From: G963665495 sp963677785
GTDB lineage: Bacteria > Desulfobacterota > Desulfovibrionia > Desulfovibrionales > Desulfovibrionaceae
Direction of reading: 5' to 3'
DNA length: 64,000 nucleotides
NCBI GenBank assembly: GCA_963677785.2
Contig: CAXXDH010000003.1
Location: 1,302,001-1,366,000 of the forward strand
Shown: in pieces, positions 9,410 through 18,874 of the stretch
How the letters are laid out: each line of letters starts with the position of its first letter
Numbering within the stretch: position 1 is the stretch's first letter
Translations under genes and position numbers: made by a program
Notes under the pieces: generated by a model
Seen by the model: the letters and a program-made list of their open reading frames with translations, nothing else
What the model was told of the DNA's origin: nothing
Database searches by the model: none

Positions 9410-10406
9410 TCACCTTTGTATGGTTGAATATCTGGAAAAGCGTTCGGCGAGATCCAGGAGCAAGCTGCTGTCGCCGAATCCGCCTGCTTTGGTGATGAAC
9501 CACTTCTTGCCGAGTTCAGGGGGGCTGCAGACGCCCAGAACCACCCCGGGCACCAGTTCCTGCTGCAGCGTGATGGATTTGAATTCCCATGGACCTGGCC
9601 ACAGCCATGGCGGTATTGCCGCCTGTGGCGAAAATAATGTCGTAAGCCGTCTGCCGGAAGAGTTCCCTGGTTATTTTGCCGAGGAAACCCGCGACTAGCT
9701 CGCCTGTGGCGCCTGATTTCGTGCCTTGGTTGTCGGACTCAAGCGTACGCAACAGCAGGTGTTCGCTGGTGTTGGAGGCAGCCTCGCGTACGAGACGCCT
9801 GCATTCGGCTTCAAAATTTGTACAGGCTGCTTGGGGATCCAGTTCGATTATCAATCCGCGTACGCGCTGTACTAGATTGTCCAGGGGACTGCGCAGGTCC
9901 CGCAGCCGCAGAGCTCCGGTTTTCAGATCGCATTGCTCGGCCAGCAGGTCGGCAACCACAGAGGTCGTCAAGGGATGAAAGGGGTCATGGCCGGACCGGG
10001 TCGTGTGCAATGGGACGTTGTCCTGCAGAATCACTCCGTCCACGCAGGTTCTTCCGGCATTGGGCATGGCGGTGCAGACAAGCGCCGCCATGCGGCCGGT
10101 GGCTTCAAGCGCCGCCACGATTTCGCCACCCGGATTGCCGCGCATGGTCGAGTCGATTTTTTTGAAAAAGCGGTTGATTCCCGCGTCCCGGCACAGTCTT
10201 ACGGCTTTTTTCACCTTTTTCGCGGCCTGTTCCGCATTCAGGAATCTGGATTCGATTGTCACTGCGACGGCATCCAGCTTGGGGAGTGCGTGCTGTAGTT
10301 CCGAAAAGTCCAGAATCAGTGAACTCTTTCCCTTCCGTTTTGCAAAATGGATCGCCGAATCCGCTGCATCGGTATGGTCATCTGCCAAGATCGCTACGGG
10401 TTTCAT
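9410..10406 (-). pseudogene. four-carbon acid sugar kinase (DUF1537), decayed
   Basis: The first 220 or so residues match the N-terminal domain of the intact DUF1537 kinase at 14909, with AILADDHTDAADS, FFKKIDSTMRGNPGGE and FHPLTTSVV. The family's middle section of about 100 residues (the linker and GSLSSVSREQ region) is missing, and the frame resumes at FATGGNTAMAVARS. One extra base near 9590 then shifts the frame. Ignoring it, the proper C-terminus (ELVPGVVLG, KWFITKAGGFG) reads through to a TGA at 9410-9412, five bases before the pdxA2 start. A deletion and a frameshift together indicate a true pseudogene rather than a sequencing error alone. Confidence 0.85.
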
Positions 10407-10434
10407 TTTGTTGGTTTTTAGTACTGTGTTGCCG

Positions 10435-10461
10435 CAGCATTGGTTGTTTCAACGAATGCTG
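10435..10461. repeat. 12-bp inverted repeat in the leftward operon leader
   Basis: CAGCATTGGTTG and CAACGAATGCTG flank TTT; the arms match at 11 of 12 positions. It lies between the sigma-54 promoter at 10537-10551 and the first codon at 10406, so it could be an operator or a leader hairpin. No matching copy was found near the rightward promoter. Confidence 0.5.
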
Positions 10462-10536
10462 TACGGATGTTGTTTTTCATTCGCTGGAATTCAGAAACCA
10501 CGGGCTGCACCAGCAAAAGAATTGAAATCAGTATCA

Positions 10537-10551
10537 GCAATGACCATGCCA
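10537..10551 (-). promoter_or_regulatory. sigma-54 (-24/-12) promoter of the leftward operon
   Basis: The minus strand reads TGGCATGGTCATTGC. The GG and GC elements are 12 bases apart, as required for RpoN promoters. Transcription would start near 10525 and run into the DUF1537/pdxA2/Fe-ADH/DHDPS/dehydrogenase/LarA operon. The adjacent PrpR-type activators make this assignment coherent. Confidence 0.72.
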
Positions 10552-10731
10552 TGCATATAATCCACTGAAAATATGATATTTAATGCCGGAGGCTTCCTGG
10601 CAGTTGAAACAAAAATTGGAAAAATGCATAATCATCTGGTGTATTTTGCATGTTCATTGTGTTGCCCTTTGTCATGTGCCTGTTTTTTCCCAGGGAAGGG
10701 CGAGTTTTCGGACAGAGGAGCAGAGGAATCC

Positions 10732-12621
10732 ATGGATATTGCCTTTATCGCCCCGTATGAGAGCATTCGCACCAAAGCCCAGAGCATTATAGAAACCAAC
10801 AACTATCCGGCAAAAACCTATGCGGGTGATTTGCAATCCGGCGTGGAGGCCGCGCGCAGAGCCATCGAGGAAGGCGCTAAAATCGTCATCAGCCGTGGTG
10901 GAACTGCCCGGTTGATCAAGGAATCCCTGGGCATCGAGGTCATCGAAGTCGGCGGATCAATCTACAGGGTGCTGGCCTACATCACTGACAACACCACGCC
11001 TGCAACCAGAATAGCCGTGGTCGGGTTCAGGCAAATAATCAGCCTGGTGCAGCCGGTTTGCGATATTCTGGGACGTACGCACCGGTCATTCATTCTCAGC
11101 GACAGTCAGTCGTTGGAAACCATCGCCGATGAAGTGCTGGCCTGGAAGCCCGACGTGGTCATCGGCGACGCGATCTCGGTACGTATGGCCGAAAGCCGAA
11201 AACTCAACTTCCATCTTATAGAATCCAGCATGGAGACTCTGGTTGACGCCTTTGAGCAGGCCAGACTGGTGCTCAACAATATGCGCAGACATATTGACAA
11301 TGCGGAAAAGCTGGCCGCAGTGCTCGATTGCACCAAGGAAGGCGCTATTCTCATCACTAAGGACGGCCGGATCGAGGAGGTCAACAAACAAGGCTGCCGG
11401 CTGTTGCACAACCGGCGCCACAGCATTATCGGCTTGACCTGCCAGGAGCTTTTTGCTTCGGATGAATTGGAAAAAGCCCGGCTGACCCGAAAACGGACCA
11501 GCAACATCCTTGTGTCTTACCTCGATACGCGGCTGGCCCTGGAGCATGTGGTAATTGCGCCCGAGGACGCGTTGTCTGGAGCGGTAATATTGTTTCAGAA
11601 GGTCGAGCAAATTCAGGAGGCCGGCAACGCGCTGCGCAAAAAGCTCATGGACAAAGGCTTTTACGCCAAGTACCGGTTCGAGGATATTGTTTGCCAGAGC
11701 CGGGTAATGCGGACCCTGCTCAAAGTTGCCCGTCATTACAGCGGCATGGATTTACACATCATGATTCAGGGGGAAACCGGTACGGGCAAGGAGCTTTTTG
11801 CCCAAAGCATTCACAACGAAAGTCCTCTGGCCAACGGCCCGTTCGTGGCGGTCAACTGCGCCGCGCTTTCCGGTTCGTTGCTGGAAAGCGAACTGTTCGG
11901 ATACGCCCCCGGAGCTTTTACCGGCGCACTGCGTACGGGCAAAACAGGTTTGTTCGAACTGGCCAACGGCGGCACCTTGTTCCTGGATGAAATCACCGAA
12001 ATGGACGTCTTTCTGCAGGCCAAACTGCTCCGCGCCCTGGAGTCGCAGGAAATCATGCGTATCGGGGATAACAAGGTCATTCCCATCAGTGTACGGGTAA
12101 TTTCGGCCACCAACCGGGACCCGCGTCAGGCCGTACGTCATGGCCAGCTGCGCTCCGACCTTTTTTTTCGGCTCAATGTTCTGGATCTGGAGATTCCCCC
12201 CCTGCGCGAGCGTTCGGGCGACGCCGCTTTTCTCTTCAAGCAATTCCTTGCCAAGCTCTCCGGGCCAGGCACTGCGAACATCCAGGCTCCGCGCCATTTG
12301 CTGGAAGCGCTCGAACAGTATGCCTGGCCGGGCAACGTCCGTGAACTGCAAAATCTCGCCACCAAGTACATCGCGTTGCGCGGCATGCCCGACTACGACT
12401 GGCTGCAGCACCTGACCCAGGAATATGAAGCCGATCTGGACAATGACGCCGATCAGCCGCGTCCGCTCAATGAGGTCATTAGCGCGTACGTACACCGTAC
12501 GTTGACCCGGGAAAACGGCAATATCGCCAGGACCGCCACACGTCTGGGGATTGACAGAAATACGGTCAAACGCTGGCTGGCCAAGGCCGAGGGAACAAAA
12601 AAATCGCAACAGGCCGGTTGA
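10732..12621 (+). CDS. PrpR-type sigma-54-dependent activator 1
   Basis: This 629-residue transcriptional activator has a PrpR N-terminal sensor domain (about 1-170; AFIAPYESI, ISRGGTARLIKE) followed by a PAS domain (about 190-300). The AAA+ sigma-54 interaction domain shows Walker A GETGTGKE near 346, an intact GAFTGA loop and LFLDEI as Walker B. A Fis-type helix-turn-helix (NIARTATRLGIDRNTVKRWL) closes the protein. The start at 10732 has GAGGAG upstream; the longer frame from 10573 lacks family similarity. PrpR-type sensors respond to small organic acids. It lies next to a -24/-12 promoter and probably controls one or both catabolic arms. Confidence 0.88.
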   Translation: MDIAFIAPYESIRTKAQSIIETNNYPAKTYAGDLQSGVEAARRAIEEGAKIVISRGGTARLIKESLGIEVIEVGGSIYRVLAYITDNTTPATRIAVVGFRQIISLVQPVCDILGRTHRSFILSDSQSLETIADEVLAWKPDVVIGDAISVRMAESRKLNFHLIESSMETLVDAFEQARLVLNNMRRHIDNAEKLAAVLDCTKEGAILITKDGRIEEVNKQGCRLLHNRRHSIIGLTCQELFASDELEKARLTRKRTSNILVSYLDTRLALEHVVIAPEDALSGAVILFQKVEQIQEAGNALRKKLMDKGFYAKYRFEDIVCQSRVMRTLLKVARHYSGMDLHIMIQGETGTGKELFAQSIHNESPLANGPFVAVNCAALSGSLLESELFGYAPGAFTGALRTGKTGLFELANGGTLFLDEITEMDVFLQAKLLRALESQEIMRIGDNKVIPISVRVISATNRDPRQAVRHGQLRSDLFFRLNVLDLEIPPLRERSGDAAFLFKQFLAKLSGPGTANIQAPRHLLEALEQYAWPGNVRELQNLATKYIALRGMPDYDWLQHLTQEYEADLDNDADQPRPLNEVISAYVHRTLTRENGNIARTATRLGIDRNTVKRWLAKAEGTKKSQQAG

Positions 12622-12678
12622 TGCGCCCGGTGCGGGGATGCCCTGCGCGACTGTCCAGGCGTCAGGGCAACCAGCGCC

Positions 12679-14550
12679 TTACTCCAAAGACGGCGTATTT
12701 TTCCTGAGCCAGCGTTTCACGGTGTTCCGGTCGACGTCCAGAATTTTGGCTGTTCTGCTGATATTGCCGTTTTCCTGTCTGTAAACCCGCAGGACTGCCG
12801 CGGCGGTGATTGCATCCAGCGTTGATCCCTCCGGGGTGGACGGCGCCTTGGCCTGATGCATCGGGGGCTGCAAGGTGGTGTGCTGAGAGATTTCCTGCAG
12901 AGTCAGGTATTTTTCAACATAGTTTTCGAGCTCGCGTACGTTGCCTGGCCAGGCATAGGTCCGCATCGCCTCAAACAGGTTCTCGGGCGCGGACGTGACG
13001 GATTTGTGCAGCTCGCGGGCTCTTTTTTTCAGGATGCGGGTAAAAAGATATTCCACATCGTCTTCGCGGTGGCGCAGCGGCGGGATATGCAGGTCCAGCA
13101 CGTTCAACCGGAAGTACAAGTCCATACGCAGGGTGCCGTTTTCCACCGCTTCCATAGGCTGCCTGTTGGTTGCCGCAATGATGCGTACGTTGATGGGAAT
13201 GACTTTGTTGTCCCCGATTTTCATAATTTCTTTTGTTTGCAGCGCGCGCAGCAATTTGGCCTGCAGAAAGATGTCCATTTCCGTGAGCTCGTCCAGAAAC
13301 AGCGTGCCGTCCTGGGCCAGTTCGAACAGGCCGATTTTCCCCGAACGCAGGGCTCCGGTGAACGCGCCGGGGGCGTATCCGAAGAGTTCGCTTTCCAGCA
13401 GCGAACCGGAAAGCGCCGCACAGTTCACCGCGACGAACGGACCGTCGGCCAGCGGCCCGAAATTATGAATGGATTGCGCGAAAAGCTCTTTTCCCGTCCC
13501 TGTCTCGCCGGTGATGATGATATTGCTGGTGGTGGTGGCGTATTGTCTGGCCCTGGCGACCAGTTGCTGCATGTTCTTGCTGGTATGCAGAATGTCTCCA
13601 AACGTATATTTGGCATAAAAGCCCGAATCCACGAGCTTTCTGCGGATAGCATTGTCGGTTTCGCGAATCCGTGCAATGGGTTGGAAAAGGATTACCGCGG
13701 AATTGAGCAGATTGTTGCCGGAAACCACGGCGAAATGGTCGATGGCGAGTTCTTTTCCTTTGTACTGCAGAATGCAGTTGTGAATTTCCTGTTTCTTCTC
13801 AAAGGCTCCGGCCAGTTCCTTGCTTTTCAGATAATCCGAGAACAGGCTGCCTGTCAGTTCGCGCCGGGTGGTTCCCAGAATGGCGCAGCCCTGCTTGTTG
13901 ACCTCTTCAATGACGCCGTCCGTATTGACGAGTACCGCACCGTCCTTCGTACAGTTGAGAACGGCCGACAACCTGTCGAGATTGACCGTCTGTTTGTTGA
14001 GGTTGTTCAAGACCAGCAAGGCGCGTTCAAAGGCATCCACAATGGTTTCCATGCTGGATTCGATCAAATAGGCGTTCAGTCCGTAGTCTTTGGCCCAATA
14101 GTAGGAGACGGCATCGCCGATCACCACATCCGGCTGCCAGTCTTTGACCGCATCCACGACCTCTGAAAAGGTCAGCCGGTCCCGTATCTCAAAGGACTGG
14201 TGGCAACGCCTGAGAATATCGCAGACAGGCTCCACAATATCCATGAACTGCCTGTAGCCGACTATGGCGATTCTGGTTTCCTGCGTGGTGTCTTCGTACA
14301 GAAAACTGAGCGTCCGGTAGACCGAAGCGTTCACCTCGAGGACTTCAACCGCGAGCTTCTGGCGAATCAGACGCGCCGTGCCCCCTCTGCTGATGATGAT
14401 CCTGGCTCCCTCTTTCATGGCGCGCCTGGCCGCCTGTACGCCTTTGTCCAGGTCTCCCAAATAGGTCATGGCCGGATACCCGGCCGTATCAATGATGCTC
14501 TGCGCCTTGATGCGCAATTGCTCGAAAGGGGCGATAAATGCGATACTCAT
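12679..14550 (-). CDS. PrpR-type sigma-54-dependent activator 2
   Basis: This 623-residue paralogue of the regulator ending at 12621 has the same domain order: PrpR_N (AFIAPFEQL, ISRGGTARLIRQ), PAS, AAA+ with GETGTGKE, intact GAFTGA and LFLDEL, and a Fis-type HTH (NISRTAKILDVDRNTVKRWL). The two genes are tail to tail with 57 bases between them. Its start faces the rightward operon, whose sigma-54 promoter lies at 14710-14724. Two such activators between two divergent operons suggest one activator for each arm, although cross-control is possible. Confidence 0.88.
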   Translation of the reverse strand: MSIAFIAPFEQLRIKAQSIIDTAGYPAMTYLGDLDKGVQAARRAMKEGARIIISRGGTARLIRQKLAVEVLEVNASVYRTLSFLYEDTTQETRIAIVGYRQFMDIVEPVCDILRRCHQSFEIRDRLTFSEVVDAVKDWQPDVVIGDAVSYYWAKDYGLNAYLIESSMETIVDAFERALLVLNNLNKQTVNLDRLSAVLNCTKDGAVLVNTDGVIEEVNKQGCAILGTTRRELTGSLFSDYLKSKELAGAFEKKQEIHNCILQYKGKELAIDHFAVVSGNNLLNSAVILFQPIARIRETDNAIRRKLVDSGFYAKYTFGDILHTSKNMQQLVARARQYATTTSNIIITGETGTGKELFAQSIHNFGPLADGPFVAVNCAALSGSLLESELFGYAPGAFTGALRSGKIGLFELAQDGTLFLDELTEMDIFLQAKLLRALQTKEIMKIGDNKVIPINVRIIAATNRQPMEAVENGTLRMDLYFRLNVLDLHIPPLRHREDDVEYLFTRILKKRARELHKSVTSAPENLFEAMRTYAWPGNVRELENYVEKYLTLQEISQHTTLQPPMHQAKAPSTPEGSTLDAITAAAVLRVYRQENGNISRTAKILDVDRNTVKRWLRKNTPSLE

Positions 14551-14709
14551 GTCGGTTTCCCGTGCTTGAATTTCTATAAGGCTGTGTTTGCCGCGGGCTT
14601 GCTGCTGGTGAAATATGTATCAGTCGAGTGGTGATATATGCAACAATCATTTTCCCGTCTGTAAATATATTAAAATGGAATATCCTTTAATTTTAGAGTG
14701 ATATGCATA

Positions 14710-14724
14710 TGGCACCAAAGCTGC
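14710..14724 (+). promoter_or_regulatory. sigma-54 (-24/-12) promoter of the rightward operon
   Basis: The sequence reads TGGCACCAAAGCTGC, with GG at 14711-14712 and GC at 14723-14724, exactly 12 bases apart. The predicted start near 14735 leaves a leader of about 170 bases before the TTG start at 14909. No structured riboswitch was recognised in that leader. Confidence 0.75.
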
Positions 14725-14908
14725 AAAAGGCGTTGAAAAGATGAAGAACTGGTTGCAGATTTGTGACGGACCTGCCGCGGCCCGTCCTGTTGCCAGGAGG
14801 CATGCGCCCACTACGAGCAAGCGGACCGTACGGACGGTGCATCAAATAAACGGATACACATAATAGAAAACTCCAGGCGCATCATTACGGACCGATGAAG
14901 GAAAAACG

Positions 14909-16189
14909 TTGATTTCAGAAGATACAATCGCCATTATCGCCGATGATTTTACGGGAGCGGCTGATTCGGGCATTCATTTTTCCCGGACAGGCAGGCGGGT
15001 CGATCTGCTCATTCAGGGGCTCACTTGCGCCGAACAGCCGGCCGAATGCGGTGTGATTTCTCTGACCACCGAATCCCGTTTTATGCGTCCGGCAGCGGCT
15101 GCCGCCAAAGTCGCCTCTGCGGTCGAGCACTGCATGCGGGCGGGCATTACCCGATTTTACAAAAAAATCGATTCTACGTTGCGGGGGAATCCGGGCGGTG
15201 AAATCGAGGCCTTTCTGCATGCTTCAGGCCGGACCGCCGCTCTGATTTGTCCGGCAATTCCCCGAATCGGACGTATTTGCAGTAACGGCTGTATTTATTT
15301 GAACGGTACGCCGTTGCATGAGACCGAGACCGGCAGTGATCCGTTCAATCCCATCTCCACCTCTTCCGTGGCCGGATTGCTCGAAAGCCAGTCCTCGCTT
15401 CCCGCGTATTCGCTTTCTGTTGCGGAAGTCGAATCCGGCGCCGCTGCACTGGCCGCACGCGTTCAGTCCCTGATACGGGACGGCGTACGCTTGATAGTGG
15501 CTGACGCCCTGACGGATACGCATCTGCTGACCCTGGCCGGGCAGATCGATCTTTCCGAGACGCTTCCGGTGGGGGCTGCCGGTTTTGCCTGGGCGCTGGC
15601 CGAACGGTTCAAGCTGTCCGGAGCCGCTCATGCGGCGATTTTCCCAACCAGGCCCCAGGGGCCGCTTGTCGCGGTGATCGGCAGTTTGTCCAGCGTCTCT
15701 CGCGAGCAAGCCGACATTGCCTGCCGAAGCGGTTGTTTTTTTCCTTTCGAGATCCGTACCACCGATACGCCCGTGATGATTGAGCAGGCGTTTTTGCGCG
15801 TGCTGCCCCAAATACGGAAAGCCGGTGCGAACATTCTGCTGCGCATGGCCGCTATGCCCGGCGCGGCTGAGATTTCCAAAACCGAAGGCGAGCGAGTCGC
15901 AAGTCTTCTGGGGTACGCGGCAGCGGTGATCTGCCGCAATTACGCCTGCAAAACCGTTTATTCCACGGGCGGCGGCACTTCCATGGCAGTGGCCCGGGCT
16001 CTCGGCATCGGTTCAGTGGCTCTGGAGGATGAAATCATGCCGGGGGTGGTGCTCGGATCCTGTTCCGCTCCGGACACGGGCGTCCGGTGGTTCATCTCCA
16101 AAGCGGGCGGGTTCGGCACCAGGAATATTTTGGAAAACATTGCCGGAAGTGTCGGCGCCGCCGGTACGCGCGCCGATACGCCCGCATGA
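14909..16189 (+). CDS. four-carbon acid sugar kinase (DUF1537/OtnK-DtnK family)
   Basis: This 426-residue intact DUF1537 kinase has AIIADDFTGAADSG and FYKKIDSTLRGNPGGE in the N-terminal substrate domain and GSLSSVSREQ in the middle. STGGGTSMAVARAL and KAGGFG mark the C-terminal nucleotide domain. Characterised relatives phosphorylate C4 of D-threonate, L-threonate or D-erythronate, and the product is handled by PdxA2 or an aldolase. The start is a TTG with GAAGGA 6-8 bases upstream; no in-frame ATG fits better. It heads the rightward operon and probably replaces the broken paralogue at 9410-10406, feeding PdxA2 in the other operon. Confidence 0.88.
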   Translation: MISEDTIAIIADDFTGAADSGIHFSRTGRRVDLLIQGLTCAEQPAECGVISLTTESRFMRPAAAAAKVASAVEHCMRAGITRFYKKIDSTLRGNPGGEIEAFLHASGRTAALICPAIPRIGRICSNGCIYLNGTPLHETETGSDPFNPISTSSVAGLLESQSSLPAYSLSVAEVESGAAALAARVQSLIRDGVRLIVADALTDTHLLTLAGQIDLSETLPVGAAGFAWALAERFKLSGAAHAAIFPTRPQGPLVAVIGSLSSVSREQADIACRSGCFFPFEIRTTDTPVMIEQAFLRVLPQIRKAGANILLRMAAMPGAAEISKTEGERVASLLGYAAAVICRNYACKTVYSTGGGTSMAVARALGIGSVALEDEIMPGVVLGSCSAPDTGVRWFISKAGGFGTRNILENIAGSVGAAGTRADTPA

Positions 16190-16223
16190 AGGGGCGCTTC
16201 ATGACGACAAGGAAGGACGTATA

Positions 16224-17108
16224 ATGCAAGGCTCTTTGCCCTTTGTGGCAATGGTTACCTGTTTCAACGACCAGGAATCCATAAACTATACGGCGATCAG
16301 GAAGCAGGTGCGGCGGCAGGTCAACGCCGGAAACAATCTCCTGGTCTGCGGAACCAACGGCGATTTCACCAGCCTGACCCATGCGGAAAAGATTCGAATC
16401 TGCGCAGAGGTTTTGGAAGAAGTGAACGGCAAAGTGGCCGTATTCGCCAACATCGGCACTCCCAGCACCTATGAGACCCTGCTGCTGGGGCACGAAATGA
16501 CGGGCCTCGGCGTGGACGGCGTGGCCGTGATCACGCCCTATTTCATCGGCTGCACCCAGCAGGGGCTTTTGACTCATTACACCAGAATCGCGGACACCCT
16601 CTCCAAACCCGTCTACCTGTACGACATTCCGGAGCGGACGCATAATCATATTGAAACGGAGACCGCCCGTATTCTGGCCGCGCATCCGAACATACTGGGC
16701 ATCAAAGACAGCGGCGGCGGCCGCGATTCCATCGACGCCTATCTGGAAATTGCCGCAAGCCGTGAGGATTTCAACCTGTTTTCAGGAGCGGACGACCTTA
16801 TCCACTACGCCTTATCCAAAGGCGCGCGCGGCTGTATTTCCGGTCTGGGCAACGTGATGCCGACAACACTCAATGCCATCTGCACCGCCTTTGACCAGGG
16901 AGACACGGAGGCCGCCCGAAAACAACAGGCGCTTTTCGCGCAGTTGGGGCATGAGCTCTATTCTCTGGGCTATCCGCCGGCGATGGTCAAGCGGGTGTTA
17001 TATTTGTTGGACAACAGCGTAGGGGGGAGCAGGCAGCCGGCGTTGCTGCCGACTTCCGAGCTTGACGCGAAAATCAGCCGTCTTCTTGAAAAATACGCCA
17101 TTGTCTGA
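16224..17108 (+). CDS. DHDPS-family aldolase/dehydratase (copy 2)
   Basis: This 294-residue paralogue of the enzyme at 6274-7173 has the same variant motifs: CGTNGDFTSL, YDIPERTHNH (catalytic tyrosine) and GIKDSGGG (Schiff-base lysine). The start at 16224 (MQGSLPF) has AAGGA upstream. The longer frame upstream overlaps the kinase gene and is not used. Keeping two similar copies, one under each sigma-54 promoter, suggests either the same reaction in two stereoisomer routes or slightly different substrates. Confidence 0.85.
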   Translation: MQGSLPFVAMVTCFNDQESINYTAIRKQVRRQVNAGNNLLVCGTNGDFTSLTHAEKIRICAEVLEEVNGKVAVFANIGTPSTYETLLLGHEMTGLGVDGVAVITPYFIGCTQQGLLTHYTRIADTLSKPVYLYDIPERTHNHIETETARILAAHPNILGIKDSGGGRDSIDAYLEIAASREDFNLFSGADDLIHYALSKGARGCISGLGNVMPTTLNAICTAFDQGDTEAARKQQALFAQLGHELYSLGYPPAMVKRVLYLLDNSVGGSRQPALLPTSELDAKISRLLEKYAIV

Positions 17109-17183
17109 GGCAACGGATTTCCATAGCGAAACAAACGTTTTCAAGACAGAGCAATGCTCGCCAATCCAGGAGGCAAAACTACC

Positions 17184-18179
17184 ATGTATCATCGTTTTTC
17201 TCTCGTCGTCTGTGTTCTTTTTCTGGCGCTGGCCGCCTTTTTCTGCAGCGGCGTATCCAGTGCGTCCGCAGAAGCCGTCACCATCAGCGCGGCTCACGCG
17301 GACTCGCAAAAAAGCGTTTTTCACAAGGCCATGCTCAAGTTTAAGGAAGTTGCCGAGTCCAAATCCGGCGGGGAAATCAAGGTCGAGATTTTTCCCAACG
17401 GACAGCTCGGCTCTCTCCGCGAAATGGTCGAAAGTATTCAGATGGGCACCCTGGATGTTGTCACGGTGGCCAGTTCCGTTCTTGCCAATTTCTGCCCCAA
17501 CGTAGGCGTGTATGACCTGCCCTTCCTGCTGGACGACTACCAGCATGCGTACAGAACCCTGGACGGGGATGTGGGCAAAAAACTCGATGGCGAACTCGCC
17601 GCCAGCGGCATGACAGTTCTTGGCTGGTGGCCTCTGGGATTCCGCAACATGACCACCAACGGCAAAAAGGAAATCAAAACCGTCGACGACCTGAAAGGGC
17701 TGCGTATCCGCACCATGGCCAGCCAGATCTATCAGGAAATGTTCCGCCCCATGGGCATCGATCCGGTCCCCATGGGCTGGGGGGAAGTCTTCACCGCTCT
17801 GCAGCAGGGTGTTGTGGACGGCCAGGAGAACCCCTACATCAACATCCTGGACGCCAATATCTTTGAAGTGAACAACACCATCGTCGTGACGGAACACACT
17901 TTCAGCCCGGCCGCCATGCTCATGTCCGCCCAGCGTTGGGACAGCCTTTCCGACGCGCAGAAAGCAATCATAGCCGAAGCCGCGAAAGCTGCGACGGAAG
18001 TTGCTCGTACAGAATGCGAAAAACGCAACGCCGATGCCAGGAAAACACTTGAAACGGAAAAAGGGATGAAGATCATCACCCTGGATAAAGCCGTATTACG
18101 TGAAAAGACCCAAGGTGTGTACGCCGCCCATCCGGAGTTCGCCGAACTCGTCAAGATGGTGGACAGCTACAAAAAGTAA
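17184..18179 (+). CDS. dctP: TRAP transporter substrate-binding protein DctP (system 1)
   Basis: This 331-residue periplasmic protein has a signal peptide ending near ASAEA. The DctP signature covers LRIRTMASQIYQEMF, with the arginine that usually contacts the substrate carboxylate, and QQGVVDGQENP. GGAGG lies upstream of the ATG. It should capture an organic acid for the DctQ and DctM proteins encoded downstream. A hairpin separates it from dctQ, which would favour excess binding protein. Confidence 0.88.
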   Translation: MYHRFSLVVCVLFLALAAFFCSGVSSASAEAVTISAAHADSQKSVFHKAMLKFKEVAESKSGGEIKVEIFPNGQLGSLREMVESIQMGTLDVVTVASSVLANFCPNVGVYDLPFLLDDYQHAYRTLDGDVGKKLDGELAASGMTVLGWWPLGFRNMTTNGKKEIKTVDDLKGLRIRTMASQIYQEMFRPMGIDPVPMGWGEVFTALQQGVVDGQENPYINILDANIFEVNNTIVVTEHTFSPAAMLMSAQRWDSLSDAQKAIIAEAAKAATEVARTECEKRNADARKTLETEKGMKIITLDKAVLREKTQGVYAAHPEFAELVKMVDSYKK

Positions 18180-18196
18180 CCTGCCTTCAACGAGCT

Positions 18197-18218
18197 GGGA
18201 GCGGGCGCATCCGCTCCC
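18197..18218 (+). terminator. hairpin between dctP and dctQ (system 1)
   Basis: GGGAGCGG (18197-18204) pairs with CCGCTCCC (18211-18218) across a 6-base loop. No clean T-run follows, so it is more likely an mRNA-stabilising or processing element, or a partial attenuator, than a full terminator. Confidence 0.5.
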
Positions 18219-18358
18219 GGCATGTGTGTTTCCGGCGCAGAGGATCGCGCCGACACTTTTCGGGCATTGCTCCGCCAAAGACAATGCCGAAAAAAAACAG
18301 GGACTTGAGACGCTTTTTTCTGGCATCCGGACAAAGAGCCTCAAGGACGGGAAGCATC

Positions 18359-18865
18359 ATGGCCAGCAAGATGGAATTTGCATTGGAGCGGATCAGCAAT
18401 GGAATCTACCTTACCCAAAAGTGTGTTCTGTTGTTTCTGGTTTCCGCCATCACTTTGATCAATTTGGCCCAAATCATGGGAAGATATGTATTCCATTTCA
18501 GTCTTCCCTGGTCCGAGCAACTCAGCGTCCTTCTTTTCATCATCATCATCATGCTCGGCGGAAGCATCGCCATTCGCAGTGATACGGAAATCAAAATCGC
18601 CATTCTGAAATTCAAAAATCCCAAAGTGCAACAATGGTTTTCAATTGTTGTCGATTCAATTTCCCTGGTCACCATTGTCGTTTTTGTGTGTGCATCGGTC
18701 AGTTTTTTCGAACATTCGCTCAAATACAGGCAGCTCGTTTCCTCTATGCAGATCAGCTATTCCTACGTCTTTTTCTTCCTGCCGGCGGGATTCGCCCTGA
18801 TGGGAATTGAAAAGCTGTTCAACATTATACGTAAAATCATCTCTCTCAAAAAAATTTCAGAATAG
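18359..18865 (+). CDS. dctQ: TRAP transporter small permease DctQ (system 1)
   Basis: This 168-residue membrane protein has four hydrophobic segments (about 20-42, 55-73, 95-118 and 130-152). It carries the RYVFHFSLPWSEQLS segment typical of DctQ. The start at 18359 follows AAGGACGG. It is encoded ten bases upstream of its DctM partner. Confidence 0.85.
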   Translation: MASKMEFALERISNGIYLTQKCVLLFLVSAITLINLAQIMGRYVFHFSLPWSEQLSVLLFIIIIMLGGSIAIRSDTEIKIAILKFKNPKVQQWFSIVVDSISLVTIVVFVCASVSFFEHSLKYRQLVSSMQISYSYVFFFLPAGFALMGIEKLFNIIRKIISLKKISE

Positions 18866-18874
18866 GTCTTCCGT

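Noticed and set aside
5929..9495. 1,188-codon open frame on the plus strand opposite pdxA2, Fe-ADH and DHDPS genes
   Set aside because: It is the antisense image of four well-supported minus-strand genes in G+C-rich DNA, has low-complexity His/Gly/Arg-rich text and no family resemblance.
10435..10461. Inverted repeat as a shared operator for both sigma-54 operons
   Set aside because: No matching copy near the rightward promoter at 14710, and the position is downstream of the leftward promoter, unlike an activator site. Kept only as a leader repeat.
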